From positions 208,966-272,965 of the forward strand of contig CAADRB010000095.1 of the NCBI GenBank assembly GCA_900708905.1: a stretch of DNA of 64,000 nt, in the 5' to 3' direction. Of this stretch, positions 30,586-45,400 are shown piece by piece (within the stretch, counting starts at the first letter, position 1; each line of letters begins with the position of its first letter). The notes beneath the pieces were generated by a model. That model made no database searches, had not been told where the DNA came from, and saw only the letters and a program-made list of their open reading frames with translations. A program made the position numbers and the translations under genes. Source of the DNA: Hymenolepis diminuta (Eukaryota > Platyhelminthes > Cestoda > Cyclophyllidea > Hymenolepididae).

Positions 30586-33465
30586 TCTACTCTCATACCT
30601 ATAGGAATGACCTAGATATTAGATACATTGATGTGTGCTTTTCCCAAACTCGGAGTGGCAACTGACAATCCGCCACACATTTTAGCGTCTAACGCAGAAG
30701 GGAACTAAGGCAGAACCTTCATTCATAGTTTTTTTGTAAATCGCTATCATTTGCAGAATTAGCTAACACAGTATGTTTTTTACCTCGATTTATTTGTAAT
30801 TAAATTGTAAAACATGTGACAACTTCAACTATTGTAGTCAATGACGCATTTTAAAATATTTTGATACTAAAAATTAATTCGTAAATAGTTAACAAACGGT
30901 TTGGCTTCGATTAGGTGGAGATATGAACCAGAAATAAAGGTCAACGCTTTCGCAAAGAAGTCAAAACATATGGTTCAATTGGGGGGTATATTTTTATTTA
31001 AGATAATAATCGTATCTTTTTGAAAAGTTCGACAAATGTTCAATGAGCTACGTTGCAAGCTACTATTTTTTCAAAAGCCGTTTATAAAAAATCCTAATTT
31101 GTTCCATTTCTTTCTCAATGTGATGTAAAAAAGTTGTGCGAAATCAGTCAATATTTATAAATTATTATAAAAAGAGGGCTGAAAAGTTGCCTTAATTAAA
31201 AGTTTTTACTTAATGAATCTTTAGTCTTTCATCTCATCCAACATTTCAGACCTATGAAATCTTAGCACTTCAGTCTAATGGCCTAGAATGAACGTCATAA
31301 AATTTAATGCCACAGCGATTTCGGTTCCTGGATTTTGACAATTTCCTAAGAACGGTCATGAATTTAGATCTGCAACAACTCCTTTGCGGTTAACTACTTT
31401 TGATCTTCACCAAGGAGAATATAACATTTACTTTTACTTAAAAGCCCTTTAAACAAGGAAGTTAACCGTACTATTGCGTGTGAAAATTTATTTTTTGTAA
31501 GTGTAATACTAAGTGTAAAAGTCTATAGTGCAAAAATTACATTGATATAAAAATTACAAGTTTTAATCTTGGAAAAGCAACCGAAGACCGAGGCAAAATG
31601 GTACACTAGGGCACTAGCATTCAACTATTTCTCAAATTGGCTTTATTTGACTATTTACAAGGAAAATTTTCTGTTGTTTCAAATGATATTTAAATCCTCT
31701 ACATTAATGGAGCAGGTTAATTAATCTCCTGATTTGTCATTCTAGCTCGGTTTCCGTTACTCTCTACGATTAAAACAAATTTGTTCTAAATGAATGCTAT
31801 TTGATCGCCAAGCTATGAATTGAAGTTCTCGCTTGAAAAGGTGATGAAGCATAAAATTGATATTGAAACTCATGTTTATACGCGTGCAGAATGAGAGATA
31901 TTTCTGGAAAATCATACCTGAATATGCTATCAGATATCCAAACAGCTAATAATAGGCATGCAGAATTTGAAATTTCGCCTTACTGTCATTAATGAATAAT
32001 CAAGTCAATGTTGAATATAATGAATTATGTTAACAAAATAATACGCATTAAGAAATCAATCATTTTGAGATGCACAAAATTATTTGACGACATTATTCAA
32101 AAAACCAGGAAACTGAAATTGCTTTACGCATTTTAATTAGGAATCAAAATTATTCGCGAAATGCGTAAGCTGAGTATATCGTCAGTTATAAATGTGAATG
32201 AAACTGTTTTTTTTATTAAAATAAACATCCGTCAAATTTATCTTTCCAGATTCAAAGGTCCAAGGTTCAGAGAAAGTGCGCGCAAAATTTTGAATTGTTT
32301 ATTAAAAAACTACCTAAAATCTCATATATATTGTATTGGAAAAATGTTAATTTAGCGTGATTCAGGACAACGTGTGGTTGGAATACAAATATTCTGTCAA
32401 TTTCAAATGAAGTTAGTATCAAATGACAGTAGCTTATTAACGAATGGCGTTGTGTAGTAGGTGTTGTTGAATAAATATAAATAACTTTTTTTAAAAATGG
32501 GATTGTCTCAGCGGATTTATCCCTAACAAGGCTAAATAAAGACAAATTCTTATATAGCTATCTCATCCCATTAAATTTTCTACCATTGAGCTGTTTCACT
32601 CTTTTTCATATTTAGATCATAAAATTAGTTTTGGTATATATCATTCAAAAGCACCACGCTCTTAACGAATCACGTAAGGTGCCTTAGAATAAATTACGAG
32701 AAATTACTAAATGGGCTGCAAGATTTAAACTGAAATGAAGTCAGGCGCATAATTTGATAATCGTATCTTTAGATTCTGCTTTCTGGGGTAGGTCTCTGCA
32801 TTTAAACATATGTTTAATGTATAAAAAAGAACATCCGAAGCACATTCTGAATGCAAAAGTTAAGGCGGATTATAGGAGATGAGATTGAAATTTACTTATC
32901 TATTGCATTAATGTAAAATTTGTATATATTAACTTTTCAGGATCGAATTTTAAGAGGTATTAATTTACTTTATAAATAAAACGTGATGCTACAGATATTA
33001 TCTGAAGATATTATATTCGGAATTACTTATTAATCAAATGTTGTCCACTTTTAGACTCCAATATTAAAGTTGCTTTGTTTTAATAAAAAAATGCATTTTC
33101 TAATAAACCACATAACTGTAATAATAAAATAATGTAATGAATTTCATCACGAGCAAAGATACTAGCTGTGTACCAATGTTATGAAGTCAAGGCCAATGAA
33201 ATTTTAACTAACAGATTTAAAATAGAGATTTATTTTGTCAAATTAAAAATGTAACTTAAAAAACGTCTTAAATCTTTTCCTTATTATATCGCTCCTTAAG
33301 TCTTTTTTCAAAACTAATTCTTATAAATTAACTTTTTGATTATGTAATTGCTGATATTTAATTGCACCAAAGTTGTAGGCATAAACAAGTCTTCCGGAAA
33401 TATACGATATAAATAACAATATAATCGATGTTGAGATTTAATAAGGCAAAATAAAAAACGGGTTT

Positions 33466-33540
33466 TGTGTAGTATAGCAGTTAAGAATGTAATCCCTTCA
33501 TCACTTTAAAGATTTCAAAATCATTAGATTTCAAGCAGAT
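33466..33540 (+). repeat. SINE head copy
   Basis: GTAGTATAGCAGTTAA at 33469-33484 is identical to the head of the 16775-16915 copy; ATTTCAAAATC follows at the B-box position. The body is not recognised beyond 33540. Confidence 0.45.
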
Positions 33541-33651
33541 GTACATTTCAAAATTTAAAAAAATATTAAAAATCACATTCGTTAACACATTTAATAACAG
33601 TGCAGTTACCTCCTTTGCAAATATTATGAATTATTAATTTTATATTGCATC

Positions 33652-33679
33652 TTATATATATATATATATATATATATAT
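33652..33679. repeat. (TA)n microsatellite
   Basis: Fourteen TA units without interruption, followed 25 nt later by a perfect inverted repeat. Confidence 0.95.
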
Positions 33680-33703
33680 CAGTTTATTATTAATGAATTA
33701 ATC

Positions 33704-33735
33704 TATATTATTATATATATACATATAATAATATA
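33704..33735. repeat. Perfect 13-bp inverted repeat
   Basis: TATATTATTATAT, a 6-nt loop, then its exact complement ATATAATAATATA. Pure AT; it can form a cruciform next to the (TA)14 run. Confidence 0.85.
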
Positions 33736-36700
33736 CATTAAAATAGCCGAACAAGTGGACACTTTGTTAATGCTGAACTGAATGAGAGGATTGGTCTATT
33801 GAATTACGGAAAGCAACGTCTTCTTATCTTCTAGTTTTTTTCAAATATCCCTGTTTTATTTGGCTTGAAAAAATAAAAAAATTGAGCACCAAAGGATTAC
33901 TGTTATCTTTTTGTAAATATTTGCATATTGTGTATTTGTCTATTTTGTTTAGAGAGCTTGACCAAACCATATATTTACTAATGACCATGTGTAAACTTCT
34001 TAGCCCTTTTAGGAATTTGAAAAGGCATTACTTTAAGAGAATTTTGAAAACTTTCAACATCATCTCATAGACAAAGCCTTCATTATTAGAGTATGGCTGC
34101 AAATTTTCTCAGAGAAATTTATCGAGCTACCTCCTCTAATACGATGACTCCGTGAGATCGTAACCTTAAGATCTGTAATTATGCCGTAACAATATGAGTC
34201 TTTTTGTTATTGGACGCCCTTAATAATATTGTGAGATGTCTATAATAGAGGATCGACTCTATAATTTGTGGTTATGTAGCCGATAAAATACTGACGACGC
34301 ATTCATGTTTATTATTATGTATAATAATTAAATTTATTAGTTGGCAGAAATTTACATCTCTATGGCCTTAATAAAATCAAACCAAAAAAAATATAAACAA
34401 CTTGGATAAACATAAAAGAACTTTGCACATGAAATGCAATGTGTATAAAACAATAGTCAATGGCGAAAAAAAATAGCATTTAGTGAAATAACAATTCCCC
34501 ATATAAGTTAATCAGTCAATAAGAGCTTAATTATATATCATAATGAGCAGTAAATACAACATGTGGAGGCATACACCATTAAAAACGATTGCATCTGTGT
34601 TTACTTATGAAGTATGTTTATGATAATTCTGTAATCACTAGGATTATATTGACTAGCAACCAGCGTCTCATTTTAGAGGCAAGTATTTTGGCGTCGGCTT
34701 ACTGAACTCGTAAAACTGTGGTTAAAAGTCATTTATAATTCAAATGTTGTTATAAAGGCATGATGATTTTTACTAATTTATTATCTTTTATTTTAAGTTC
34801 ATTCCTGCGACATTTTTTTTTAAATTTCCTCTTTAAAATGAATCCTCTTTCAATTTTTATTAACTGTCAATGAAGATCATTGTTACACTTGCGGAGCTTA
34901 TAATAAGGTTAAAAGGAATTAAAAAAATTAAGCCAAAGCTGAAAAATATGCATGAGTCTTGGAAGAAGTCGAGATTTTTGCAATTGAAATGATGTAATAT
35001 TCAATTGGCCCAAATGCAAGTATGAAAATGCATTTAAAAATGGCGGCTAAGTCTACCGAAATAAAATCTAATTGATTTTAAAATTTTATATGTATTTGGA
35101 CAAGCAAACTGTGATATTTAATTATGAATTAAAATTTCTACTTATTAGTTTGCATTAACTTGTTGGCTTAATTTAGTTACTTAATTTCTGCAAAATAAAT
35201 CAGAATTAAAATTTAAAAAAGCACTAAACAAAATTTGAATTTAAGAAAATTGAAATTTCTAATAAAGTATCGGATTTTTTCTTTGCTCTAATGGGACCGA
35301 TATTACTCTAAAATTTCCCAGGTTTGTCAGATATCAGTTAGGATTAGAAAGAAGGATTCTTTAAAACCAGACTGAAAACGACCTGTCATGATGCAAATAA
35401 TGTATTTGTTTGATTAAACTGTCGTGGCTAAAATCATTAACTGCATCAAATCCGATCCTGAAAGTGTAAATTCCTTCTTTCAAAAATTAGGTCGTAAATT
35501 AAAAGCGTGAAAATATTTGTAGAAATTAGACTTATTTTTCGAAATATCGATGTGATTACTGCTCCTGCGACAAAATTAACAAAAATTTTAAGGGCGTAAT
35601 TTACGGATATCCAGTAAATCACTAAACGGTGATAGATCAGAAGAGTATACTTTAAAATATTTCAGTAATATTGAAATCAATTGAATTTTTGGTAAAAAAA
35701 TGCCAAACGGTTGTTAAGGTTATGTACTAAAGTACTAAACTCCTGCACATAAGAAAACAATATTTTATACAACAATAGTTCTCATGTTCAAATTTCATTA
35801 ATTTTCACCTTTTAGTTCTGATTTCTTTTGGTTGACTTTTACCTGAACGAATATTTTACATTATGATTGTAAATAGCGCATAATATAAATTAATTCATCT
35901 ATATGAAAACTTCCGTTTTGTTTTGGCATGGTGGTTTAAATCGTTTTATTTTCGGGTTTTATTTGTAAATAATGCAATTTCACTGAAAATCTAAGAGTCA
36001 GTCACAGTATCCAAAAGAACAGAATAAAAAATGATTTATTGTTGTAATGTTCTGAGACTACAACGGGACCAAGCCTAAGATAAAAATATTTTCGATGTAT
36101 TTGAACATGCAGTGTTTGTGGATATTTTGAAGATGCTCATTTTGTCTAAATTTGCCTAAATATAATGTTAAATTTTACAGTATAAGTTAGCTGTCACCAA
36201 TTTGGATATCTCAAGCTGAGAAATATAGGAACACGTTGCTTACCAAAAATTATTAGTAGTCACCGTTTGTATAAGAAAGTTAAGGAGAATTAATGAAGAC
36301 TTATTCATTCACCTGTATGATACGCATTCGAAGGCTTGTATATCATGAAACACCATGACTAGCGAAAATTTCCAAATTTAAATTCTGATTGCCAATATAA
36401 AAGGGTATTTTTAACTGAAATTCAATAATTCTCGGATTTCATTGACGGTTCTTTAGAAGTCTCCCTTCTCCTCGCTTTGAAATTTTGTAAGTTCAACCCT
36501 TTTATTTTAGGCCTCGTTCAGTTTTTAATCTCTTTTTATTTTACGTTCACACACATTAAACTAGTATTCGAATGGAAGTAATTAATAAACACTAAATAAA
36601 AAGCAGCAAACACAGTTCCATAAAACGAAGTGTTTATAGTAAATTTTATTTTAGTAGAAATGGATTTACTCTTTTCTATATACTTAAAAGATAATTGAAA

Positions 36701-37346
36701 AATGCCTTTAATAAAAATTACATTTTTCCATTCAAAATCCGGTAACATACCTAGTAGGAATGGCACATTTTGTTGGCAAAGGTATTGTTGTTGCGGGAGT
36801 TGCAGTATCAAAAAGCTGAAGTGTAAAGTTATTTCCGTATTAATCAGACTGTGAATAAGGAAAGAAACGTAGAATTGTATCCCAAGTTATAAATATGCAC
36901 GTGACATCTAAGAGCACAGCTCCTGAGCAGAAAATAAACATAAAACTTAATAACAATAAAAATTGTGATTTTTATTTCTATTTCTATTTTTGACATTTTC
37001 TTGATGCCTTTAGTTAATCTAAAGTTTTAAACTTAATTGATATACGTAGCATTTTTTAACAAGGTTAGTTGTACTTTAACTATTTATGCACCTTAACGAT
37101 CAAGAGATAACCGAAGAATCCTGAAAGTTAGTTATTTTAAAATAGACATAAAAAATTGTAAAGAGATAAGCAAAATAAAATTCAGCTACTTATATATGAT
37201 TTTGATGACTAGATATGCTCAGATTAAGAAAAGAATTTGTATTTGTGAAGCACTAGCTTCATTTCACATTTTATACAGCACAACAAATTTTTAAAATGAA
37301 GATACCTAAGTTTAGACAGAAATAATATTAAATACAAAATTATTTA
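33736..37346. other. No gene seen
   Basis: AT-rich. Two short frames (33882-34070 plus; 36536-36811 minus) without motifs. No repeat pair recognised. Confidence 0.6.
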
Positions 37347-38576
37347 TCAGGTTTTGAGCTATATGTTTAGGGTACGATTACTTCAATTTAGTTTATTAAT
37401 GTTGATGCTTATCTGTGGTAAATAATAAAATATTATTTCTTCTTTCAGATTGTGTGATAATTATCATTATTAATAACTATTTCTAGCCCTAATGTACACT
37501 CCAAATAAAGAGCATATCTGGCGTATTTTATTGTCTCAAGTTTATAAAGGAAATACGCAAGCTCAGCAGCAAAACACTTATGGAAACGTTGTGAATGAAT
37601 AGACCTGTGGAAGGTAGTTTTCACCTCCACATTTCTAAAAGGATGACTTCAGTCTGAAAGCCGAGAGCAGGATGCTCAAAAAACTCAATTCTGAGCAATT
37701 ACAAGTTGGCATTCATGAAAATTCAACCTGCACTACTAAAGAATTGAGTAAAACCTTTAACATAAGTCGCCATATGACCATACATAGGAAACTGAAAAGA
37801 CTTGGATGGGAAGTGGTCCCTCTCCCACACGATTTGTCAGAAATCTACAAGCAACAGTGAGTGATCTCTTGTGTTTCACTGCGTTCTCGTGAACTTCAGG
37901 CACCTTTTTTAGACCCAATTATAACTGACAACAACAAGAAGTGGATCCCCTGCAACAATGTTAAACACAAATGAGAATGACCAAGTCGTCATTCAAAGCC
38001 AATCCCCCGACCGAGAAGTAAACTGCACCAGAAACAAATTCTTTAGTGTATATGGTGGGATTTGAAGGGAACTGTTTATTATGAACTAGTGGGTGACAAT
38101 CAAACAATAACTTCTGAAGTTTGCTGTCAGCAACTAACTCGTTTAAAAGCAGTTAACAGCAGGGAAAACGGCCTTTTTTGATCAATCAAAAAGGAATGAT
38201 TCTGCACCATGACAATGCCAGACCCTACACTTCAAGAACAACCAAAACATCTCCTTGAAGAATTTGGCTGGGAAGTCATGCACCACTCACCATATTCTCC
38301 CGATCTCACACCAACCGATTTTCACCTTTTCAAGAGCTTACAAAATCATTTAATGGAACAAAGGCTTACTTCGAGAGGTGAGGTCGAAATGAAGGTATTT
38401 TTTTAGTCTTAACTGACTAAATTCTAAGAAGAAGGAATAAGAAAGCTTATGGCAAGATGGGAAGATGTAATTAATGAAAATGGTGACTATGTTGAACACT
38501 AAATAAACGTATTTTGACAAAATTTTCACTTTAATCCAAATTTTAAAAAATGGACGGAACTTCTGCTACAACCTGA
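37347..38576 (+). mobile_element. Mariner transposon, inactive
   Basis: About 1.23 kb, the usual mariner size. The 5' end starts TCAGGTTTTGAGC after TA; the 3' end finishes ...CTGCTACAACCTGA, whose complement begins TCAGGTTGTAGCAG. The 3' TA duplication has changed to TG. Between the ends, frames with mariner transposase motifs run to a stop at 38502. The 5' inverted repeat is worn. Confidence 0.75.
37500..38502 (+). pseudogene. Mariner transposase pseudogene
   Basis: Cut-and-paste DD34D transposase, broken by stops and frameshifts. Recognisable in order: IWRILLSQVYKGNTQAQQQ (first helix-turn-helix), an open block 37672-37860 with TTKELSKTFNISRHMTIHRK (second helix-turn-helix), TDNNKKWI (region of the first catalytic Asp, changed from the usual xxDEKW), HHDNARPYTS (second Asp) and YSPDLTPTDFHLFKSLQ (third Asp), ending near RWEDVINENGDYVEH. 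At about 38215-38260 the frame shifts between the DNARP and YSPDL motifs. No functional protein is possible. Confidence 0.8.
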
Positions 38577-39044
38577 TGCTAACAATATTCCAAATAGTTT
38601 AATCTTTTGTTGAACGGTTCATGACCCATAAAATTGGATTTGCTATGTCTAAAATTAATGTTTTAAGAGATAAACATTATTGAATTTGTAAGAAAATCCA
38701 ACTGTGATTTTTACAAAAATGAATTATGACAAAATAATCTTACAATGATACACAACTCAGATTCAAATATCAACACTGCATTTAACAAAATTTGATTACT
38801 TATTTAAAATATGAAAATTTTCGTGTTAGTATGCAATCATCCACGGATTTTTTCAAATGGTTTTGGCACAAATCTAACTGTTTATTTGGGTGGACTTTCA
38901 ATACAGTTAACACTTACAGATTTACTAGCAAAGTAATGTTTATCAGAATAACAGAAATTAAAATAGTCTCATATAATTAAAAAATCAACATTTTGAAAGC
39001 AAATTTCTCCTCCTATTCAAATATTTATTAACACGAACAATGCG

Positions 39045-39410
39045 ATTTATTACTATCATTTTTCACACTAATACTGACATTGAATAACAGCAACCCAATA
39101 AATGATAACAGGGAGGGGATCAAAAAGATACAAACATCAACATCAGTGTGTCAAAGAGTTTGACTTCAGTTGAGTTTTGAACTTAGGTTGTACAAAATTT
39201 ACTAAATAGACAGTTTACGTTTCAAAATTTTACTATTCGTCTCCTGGAGAACACCAAATGTTTGTTAAAGATATTTAGTGCATATTGAACGAAATAATTG
39301 AATTAAGAGTGGCTCGGTCTTGCTAATTAAATGTATTTTGAGATGGCAAGTGGTCTTGCATTATATTTTGCAGCTTGGAGTTTTAGCCTATTAGTGATGA
39401 GGTAAATATT
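39045..39410 (+). repeat. Dispersed repeat family B, copy
   Basis: Shares ordered blocks with 49765-50180: ATGATAA..GGGAGGGGATCAAAA, TCAAAGAGT, GTACAA.ATTTACT, a gap, then CGGTCTTGC. It lacks about 30 nt of the CTTCTTCC segment present in the other copies. Function unknown. Confidence 0.6.
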
Positions 39411-42400
39411 TAATTTAACGGAGCTTCGTGGGCCATGGTCATTCAAAGTATACAATTATTCTTATTTTTGCATTTTTTGCGATTGACCACTTCTCTTTGT
39501 TTATTTGCTAATTGTTTACCAGTTTCATGCCTTATTAAAAATGAAGGATCATTTCTATTAAGTAAGATGGGAAAATTTTAGCAAACGTGAACAACATTAT
39601 ACCTGATCTTAGCATATATACGATGCCAAAAGGAGAAATTGCGTGGATTATTTTAATGTATTCATACTTTAAACAATATTCAATATGAATTATAATCACG
39701 TTAGTGTTTTAAATCATCAAGCCGTGTACGGTGCTTTTGACTAATAGATCAAAATTACCTATTGTTGATCAGCATATCATACTGGAAATTTTTGTTTTGC
39801 CTATTAAAGTAAGATAATAATATTAGCATTCGCATTTTAAAAGTATTATCCTTTTAATATTGCTAATTCTACACAGCCTACCTTTGATTCATAATTATCT
39901 CTTTGACATATTATTCACGCATCCTGCATTCTTGACCATATTTGGAAAAAATTGTTTGATGATGCACAAGACTCCTTTTTTTAAATCGTAGCATCTTCTA
40001 TGAAGTCCTTTAAATATATTTATTTTTGAACTGCTAAAATGATCGATTAGTAACAGTAGCAGGTTTGAATAATTTCCATAATTTCTTAAATACTATTTTC
40101 CTCGTTAAAGACATTTGCCTTTGTTTACTTTGCCAAAAAATGATCATGAGTTTAATAGATGTCTTCCTTTCATTTAGCTCTTTTTAGTGTTTTTAGAACT
40201 TTTAAAATTAGAATATTAAATTCACGATAGCAAATAGCAATAAAAACATGAGAATAACTTTAATAGGCGCCTTGTTATTAATCCCATTTAAATATCAACT
40301 TTATTGTCTAAAATAAACTATAATGAATTTCATTTTGATACCTAAGGCCGACTTAATACTGAAAATGATGGAATTATGAAAGGTATAGGACAGATGCTCC
40401 AAGTTCTAAAGGGAAAATAGGATAACAATGACATCTAAAGAAAGCTTTTTTGAATTATTGTTTCAAGGCAAAAGTCTTGCTTCACTTCCATTTAACTTTT
40501 ATTTTCAGTGTATGTTAACAATCATGAGTGTAGTCATGATTTAATTTGCGATTGGGAAAAATTATCGCACCTCAGATTTGTAATCGGCAAAAAATCGACT
40601 CTCACTCTAAGCAATCTCCTGTGCTTAGGTCCTTTTAAAATAATTTAATGGTCAAATTACTTATAAATTGTTTATTTGTTTATTTCCCTTCATGTGTAGA
40701 TAGTTAAATTACTCAACATGACTATTGTTAGACTCCCAATGTCGGGCAGTATAAATATTCCCCTAAGAAGATTACAACGACAAATCGTATAAGACAAAAA
40801 TGTAAATTTAAATTAACTTTTCAATATTTCTATTAATAAAAGCAGAATCAGAAGAGGATGAAATGGTGAGGATTGAGCAATGGAATAAGGAAATTAATAT
40901 TTTTTCTAAGTGCCAGAATCGACAAGTTTACTGTTTTCAAGTTGAATCTAGAAGAGATTTTTGTTGTTAATCCGACATCTTGCTCTTATGACGCATTCAA
41001 GTTCTTAGAGAATCTAAGTGTCAACTGCCAAGTGCCAAGTATACTACCTAATTCTTTAATTCTGCAATTCTTCAAACCATGAATGTAGAAAATTATCCGG
41101 CAAAGTAACACGTCATGAAATGTTGATAAGAAAATTGACTTGATTGACTGGATTTCATTTACGCCGAATTCTCGGGTAATGAGTTTGTCTCATAACTCTT
41201 CCAAAAATTACATTTTATTTACAAAAATAGGCTAGATGCCATAATATGTTATTTGTTATTGACCTCTTGCAATTAGGAGAAATGCCAATTACTATGCTGA
41301 TATATTATTGACATATTAATTCATATAACCGGATATACATAATGCAATGACAAATAAAATTAATTTTATATTAAAGTTGCTTGATAATTTTATTTCCTAG
41401 ATTAATTGCAATACATTACCTATCTAAGCCATAATAAAAGCCAAGCAAATTAGATTTATAAAATCTTTGCCTTTTCACCAATGTGTTGTTGATTTATTTA
41501 AACTAAAGCTATACTATCATATATGCTACTTTTAAAAAGTGTTTGCGTTTTGCTTCACTGGACAATAATTAAGCAATTGAGTTTATGGGGTCTTTCTGAG
41601 CCGCCTTAATTAGAGGGAAAATAATCGAACAAAGTCTCCAGACTGAGTTATAATTAGTCGAAAGAGTTGCTTTTAAACAATGTTTCAAAAAGAGGTTTAA
41701 TGTTTTTTTGTTTAATTGAAAACATCCTTACGTTAGTTGTTAAAATATGCTCATATGAATTAATTTTTCTAGTTTGAATAATTTTTTAAATAAGGGCGTT
41801 TTTATGTGAATGACAAGATTAAGCCTTGTCTTGACCCGACTTGTATCAATCAAGATAAAATTTGGCAGTAAAAAGTGCAATTAAATTCAATTAACCTTTT
41901 TACACCAAAGACACTTACGTGAGTACTGCAGCAATAATTTGAACTTGGAATAAAATTTATTTAAAAATTTTAATGCCTTACTCATTTCAAAATTCTTTCT
42001 TAACAGTTAATTTGACTTCAAACTGTATGAGGTCCAACCTCACGTAACGTATATGTTTAATTTTGCACTGATTTGGAATGTCAGACATAAAAAACGAGTT
42101 CTAAATCTTAATTCGTTGCCAAATGCTGCTTTAATGTTAATAGGATCGTAAGTCAAGATATTAAATAATGCGTCCATTCATTTAGACGTTGTTTCATTGA
42201 AAGGTATTGAGCAAATGTCTGTGAGCACAAGCGTAAAGCCCTCTAACATTCATGCCATTTTGCACATTTCGGTGTTTATATTCTTTGATTTATTTCCACT
42301 TCTGGCTCCAAATGTCAGGCTTGAATGTGGAACAATCATTAAAAAACGTACAACCTAAAGCAAGTAACTACACTTAAATTTATATGGCCAGTTTGTTCTG

Positions 42401-45400
42401 TTTAATTGTTATGCAACCAATAATATGTGCTATTAAACTAGCAGGGTACATCCGAAATATATGAGTATCTGCACAAATTAGAGTCGCGTTAATCCCAGAG
42501 TTAATTTTTTTATGTGCACAATTAATCCCCAAATTATTTAATCAGCTCTATGTGTCATTAAATGGTTTTTAAATTCCAGTTTTCTTCTCTCTATTTTTGT
42601 CCTTTCACTTTGTTTCTTCTACTCCTCTCTTATGTCATTTATTTTCCAGTATGCTAAAATGACTTTTCGGGATAGATTTATCTTAATCTTGCATACTATT
42701 GCAGATTTATTTCACATGTTGAAGTCATTCTTTTAATAAAAATAATTTTTAATCAATGGGGTATTTTTAATTTAGTATAACGATATATTGCAAGATAGCG
42801 AAATTCCACCATCTTACGCACAGATGTTTAAATATAAACCGCAACACAAATTGTTTTATCATTCTCTGCTTGTATCCATTGTAAATCTTCATATTTCTGA
42901 TATTATTATTTCAAATCTTAATAAAATAGTGATAATTAAATTTAAAAGGAAATATGCATATTAATTGCCTGATTTTACAAATATGTATAAGCGATAGTTA
43001 GTAGTAGCTTGGTATTATAAAGACTACTGAATCTAGCTAAGCAATCATTCTTCCAAATCCTTAAGATCTTCTCCTTAAAACGAGGTGGATAAAAGAGGGA
43101 CCTTTGGTTATAGAGCTTAATCAGGAACGGAGAAAAAGCTCAGGAGAAGCGGAAAAGGTTTGAGTAAGTGCAAATATATGGGGTGAATGGATGTGTGTGC
43201 GTATTTAGTGTGCGTGCACAATGTTTTTTATATAGAATAAATACCTAAAGAAATTGAGTAAGAGAGTGCTGGCTTAAACTTCACAACATCGAGATTCAGC
43301 ATCGCGCTATGGGAAAACCTGTCTGGTTTGATCTGATTTGAGTGGGAGTGACAATGAATTTCTTAAAGCAATGTTTGAAATTAGGTGATATCCACTGATT
43401 GCGTTGACCATTCGTACTTGAGTACGTTGTTATTTAGACACAACGAATAAATTATTCATATTTTTGTATCGACCCTAATAAAACCAATTTTGATCAATTA
43501 TTATTAACGAAGTCTCCTTTTTATGGATTTATGTAAATTTAGGTAAATGGTGGAGAACATTTTTTGACTATGATAGGGTTTAATTTTAAATGCAAATGTT
43601 CATATTACTCAATTTTAATCATCTTCCTACATTCTACATGTCCTGCTGTCACATAATGTGTGTGATGCCAATGGGAAAAGACGTTTCAATCATAAAAATT
43701 GGAAGAGTTTTTAAATCAAAAACCAATGGCTTTGGTTATGCAACAACCAACAACCGAGTACATATTTTATTTGCTTTGTTTTAGGTGTAAGATTGATAAT
43801 AACACCAATATGACTTAAAGCAAACCTGCATCATTGCTATCTGTTGACCTTGCGTTATAGTTCATGAGCAACGGAATAGTTTCAGATGACATTGAAGTAA
43901 GCAATCACTAAGAAAGCATATTTGTTTAGATCAGAAAATTTAAGAGAGTATCTTAATTGCATTTCAGTGTTTTCAGTAAAATTCATATAAAGGTTTATTT
44001 CGCGGTCATTTAATTTTTTCATCAGCAGCGTATCATCTCTAGTTATAATTGTCTCTCTTGTTGAAAAAAGAGAGTTGGTAGAAAAAATTCGGCTATCTAC
44101 TATAAAATGTGCATAATATTGCAAAAAATTAACAAATTATTTTCTTTTTCTTTCCTTATGCAACAAAATATATATATATATATATAAAATATTTAGCCCT
44201 CCTAAATATATATTTTTCTCTATGAAGAGAATAAAATATATCTTCTAGACTGTATATTTTTCCATTAAGGATGTCTTTATCAGGCTGAAATATTCTGTGC
44301 TTTTTCTCAAGATAGGTTAATTTTACTGTTTTACTTTTCGGAGTTTATCTCCAAACATGACAAAATGTTATCAAAGTGCTTATGAGAAATTAGACGAAAA
44401 TCCATTATGGAGCACTAGCTGTTTTGTGGAGGATTATCAGTTGGTATAAGAAAGTAAAAAGTGATCGTGCGAGTTTCATTCGGAATGAATACCACTAATA
44501 TAAGTACGGTAAAATCGTTTGTTGAGTTGTGCCGTTATTTTTCATTACATTTTGATAGCAGAGATTATTTCTTTCAAATTATATAATAAAATATTATTCA
44601 CAAACATTCGAAAATCAAACTGTCGTAAAAATAGAGGAGAATAACATTCGCAATTGAAAAATCAATTTTAAATATTCTACTTTCAGTATATTGATCAATT
44701 TCATTATATCTGTACATTTTATTTGTTGTAGATGATAGATCGTGTCATTTTTATCAAAAATTAAACACTTTATTAATAAGTAAAATACTGATCTATTTTA
44801 AAATATTAAATCAGGTGAAGCAAAAGTAATACAGACAGATTGAGAAAGTAAAATTCGAGATAGAAATTAATTTAAAAATGGAAACAATATTTGTGATACT
44901 AATATCATCAGATATTTGCTTCTATTTAGTTTTCTTTATAATTAATTATATTTTAAGATTTTTTGGCAAGAATTAGTGGTCTAAGGCGTTATATTAACAT
45001 CTGTCAAGACTGGGTTAAAAATAGAATGAATATAAACAATTAACGGTTAATTCGTTCATTAAGCGCTTCAGTATTATGCTGGACATAAAATTGCTACTTC
45101 CCATTTTATGATATTTATTGTGTTAATAGTGTTATATTATAAAAAATGTCTATCTGTTTGTGATAACCTATTGTGCGTTTTGCATGCGTAAAAAATAATA
45201 TTTTACACAATGAAATATGACAATATTTAGCCAGCAGAATTTTTGTCCGATGAATCTGGGATTGTGTTATATTATTAAATTCAGCGAATGATTTTATACT
45301 TAATATTAGACAGAAAAGGTTATACGAGCATTTCAAAAAAGCACTAATAATAGATTCCAAACAAATTGCGACTAAATACGGTTGTAAAAATTACTTCTTA

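Larger units (their letters stand above)
22696..33465. other. Gene-poor stretch
   Basis: Apart from a family B partial copy (23855), the tRNA-like fragment (26690), an ATT tract and nested inverted repeats (30520), I see no gene. Between 29382 and 30250 three short plus-strand frames lie close together, which may be an old decayed coding region, but no family is recognisable in any frame. Confidence 0.55.

Noticed and set aside
37672..37860. Small intact gene with a helix-turn-helix
   Set aside because: It is the open middle of the mariner transposase relic; the motifs before and after lie in the same element.
43261..43355. Further SINE copy (TGGTTTGATCTG as a B box)
   Set aside because: No shared body with the other copies; the B-box match alone is too weak.
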